Shown: positions 63,470 to 64,000 of the stretch, one piece after another
Layout: each line of letters opens with the position of its first letter
Position numbering within the stretch: the stretch's first letter is position 1
Assembly: GCF_005869875.1 (NCBI RefSeq)
Contig: NZ_VAWG01000012.1
Span: 46,012 to 110,011 of the forward strand
DNA length: 64,000 nucleotides
Origin: Paenibacillus pinistramenti
GTDB lineage: Bacteria > Bacillota > Bacilli > Paenibacillales > Paenibacillaceae
Direction: 5' to 3'
Notes under the pieces: model-generated
What the model was told of the DNA's origin: nothing
Databases searched by the model: none
Seen by the model: the letters and a program-made list of their open reading frames with translations, nothing else
Made by a program: the position numbers and the translations under genes

Positions 63470-63510
63470 AAAGGAGCTTTCCGCGGAGTTGTGCGGGGAG
63501 CTCCTTTGTT
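63470..63510 (+). terminator. Terminator after the epimerase gene
   Basis: AAAGGAGCT / AGCTCCTTT stem with an inner GC-rich loop, followed by GTTT. The remaining gap to 63684 contains nothing recognised. Confidence 0.7.
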
Positions 63511-63684
63511 TAGATAAGGGGAAGTACAAAGACGGAAATGAGAGAGGCGGCGGCCATCCTCTTTATGCCTGGCCGGTATCAGGCGGATTTAAGCCGGTTT
63601 CAGGCCGCATTTTCAGGTCTCTTTAAGGATATACGGCTATAATGCAGAGAGTCAGTGATCATTTATGGAAAAGAGGCGCAGCAT

Positions 63685-64000
63685 GTGACAGATGTACGAC
63701 CAACATCAAAATTTCAAACAACGCTGATCGTTATATTTGCAGCATCGTTAGTGCTGTGCATTGTTTCGCTGTGGAGATACCACAGCACCCATGATTCGGC
63801 GGCCGGCAGCAGCTCCGGCTGGCCGCAGAGCGCCATGCGCGCTCCGCAGAGCGGGAGCGGCTTCATGAACGCGGCGCCGGGCCGCCAGGGGCAGGGCATT
63901 GGCGGCCTGCCGCCGGGCTCGGCGGGCGGCTGGAACCGCGGCGGCGCGGGCGGCGGCACAGACGGCCAGGCCGGCGGGGCCTTCCAGCCGGGCGCAGGCG
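63685..64000 (+). CDS. N-terminal part of a Gly-rich membrane-anchored protein (truncated by window end)
   Basis: GTG 63685 with AAGAGG upstream opens a frame that continues past the window end (105 codons seen). A single membrane helix (TLIVIFAASLVLCIVSLW, about residues 13-30) is followed by a Gly/Gln/Ala/Pro-rich, probably disordered stretch facing out. The first ATG in this spot (63683) stops after one codon. Too little is visible to name a family; glycosyltransferase-39-like or surface proteins sometimes begin this way. Confidence 0.45.
   Translation, partial: MTDVRPTSKFQTTLIVIFAASLVLCIVSLWRYHSTHDSAAGSSSGWPQSAMRAPQSGSGFMNAAPGRQGQGIGGLPPGSAGGWNRGGAGGGTDGQAGGAFQPGAG

Noticed and set aside
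63714..63959. Pro-rich minus-strand frame at the window end
   Set aside because: Shadow of the Gly-rich plus-strand reading frame, which has a membrane helix and ribosome site.

Overview
The window looks like a chromosomal segment of a Gram-positive Paenibacillus-type bacterium. Shine-Dalgarno sites are strong (AGGAGG type). Start codons are mixed (ATG, GTG, TTG). Regulatory sites resemble CcpA cre, AraR, Fur, Fnr and SigB elements. The acetylase branch of lysine synthesis (patA, dapH, dapL) and several proteins resemble Bacillus/Paenibacillus families. No tRNA, rRNA, CRISPR array, phage or transposase gene was found.

Layout. 1-2.1 kb: the 3'-truncated end of a type II NADH dehydrogenase operon (with DUF1641) and a thioredoxin-like gene. 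2.2-12.7 kb: an L-arabinose/arabinan module, with araM (behind two AraR-like boxes and a cre), a divergent ArsR-type regulator, two GH51 arabinofuranosidases, an ABC importer (binding protein plus two permeases, no ATPase), a small Cys-rich protein and a GH43 enzyme. All the hydrolases lack signal peptides, so imported oligosaccharides are probably cleaved inside the cell. 12.8-15.4 kb: small stress-type and hypothetical genes, a cupin and an HNH nuclease. 15.6-22.2 kb: cytoplasmic alpha-amylase, patA, flavohemoprotein hmp and dapH-dapL. 22.3-30.2 kb: potABCD-mprF and pepT. 30.4-35.3 kb: a Btr-like AraC regulator and an iron-siderophore uptake operon with a perfect 7-1-7 Fur box. 35.6-38 kb: a MATE exporter, then a toxin-antitoxin pair whose toxin is broken, lying between two copies of a 46-47 bp palindrome. 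38-45.3 kb: diguanylate cyclase, heterodimeric ABC exporter, NADPH oxidoreductase with a divergent Rrf2 regulator, and an orphan response regulator lacking the phospho-acceptor Asp.

45.3-48.3 kb holds the least explained locus: three consecutive secreted helical proteins followed by their own type I signal peptidase. 48.7-62.1 kb is a Gram-positive type IV pilus locus (pilB, pilT, pilC, pilA, pilD, a fused pilM-pilN, pilO, and three further pilin-like genes). A large choice-of-anchor-A surface protein is encoded on the opposite strand in its middle. PilB carries a textbook c-di-GMP-binding MshEN motif, which fits the diguanylate cyclase 16 kb away. The window ends with an SDR-family epimerase and the start of a Gly-rich membrane-anchored protein.

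All calls come from reading the sequence and recalled family features. No database search was run.
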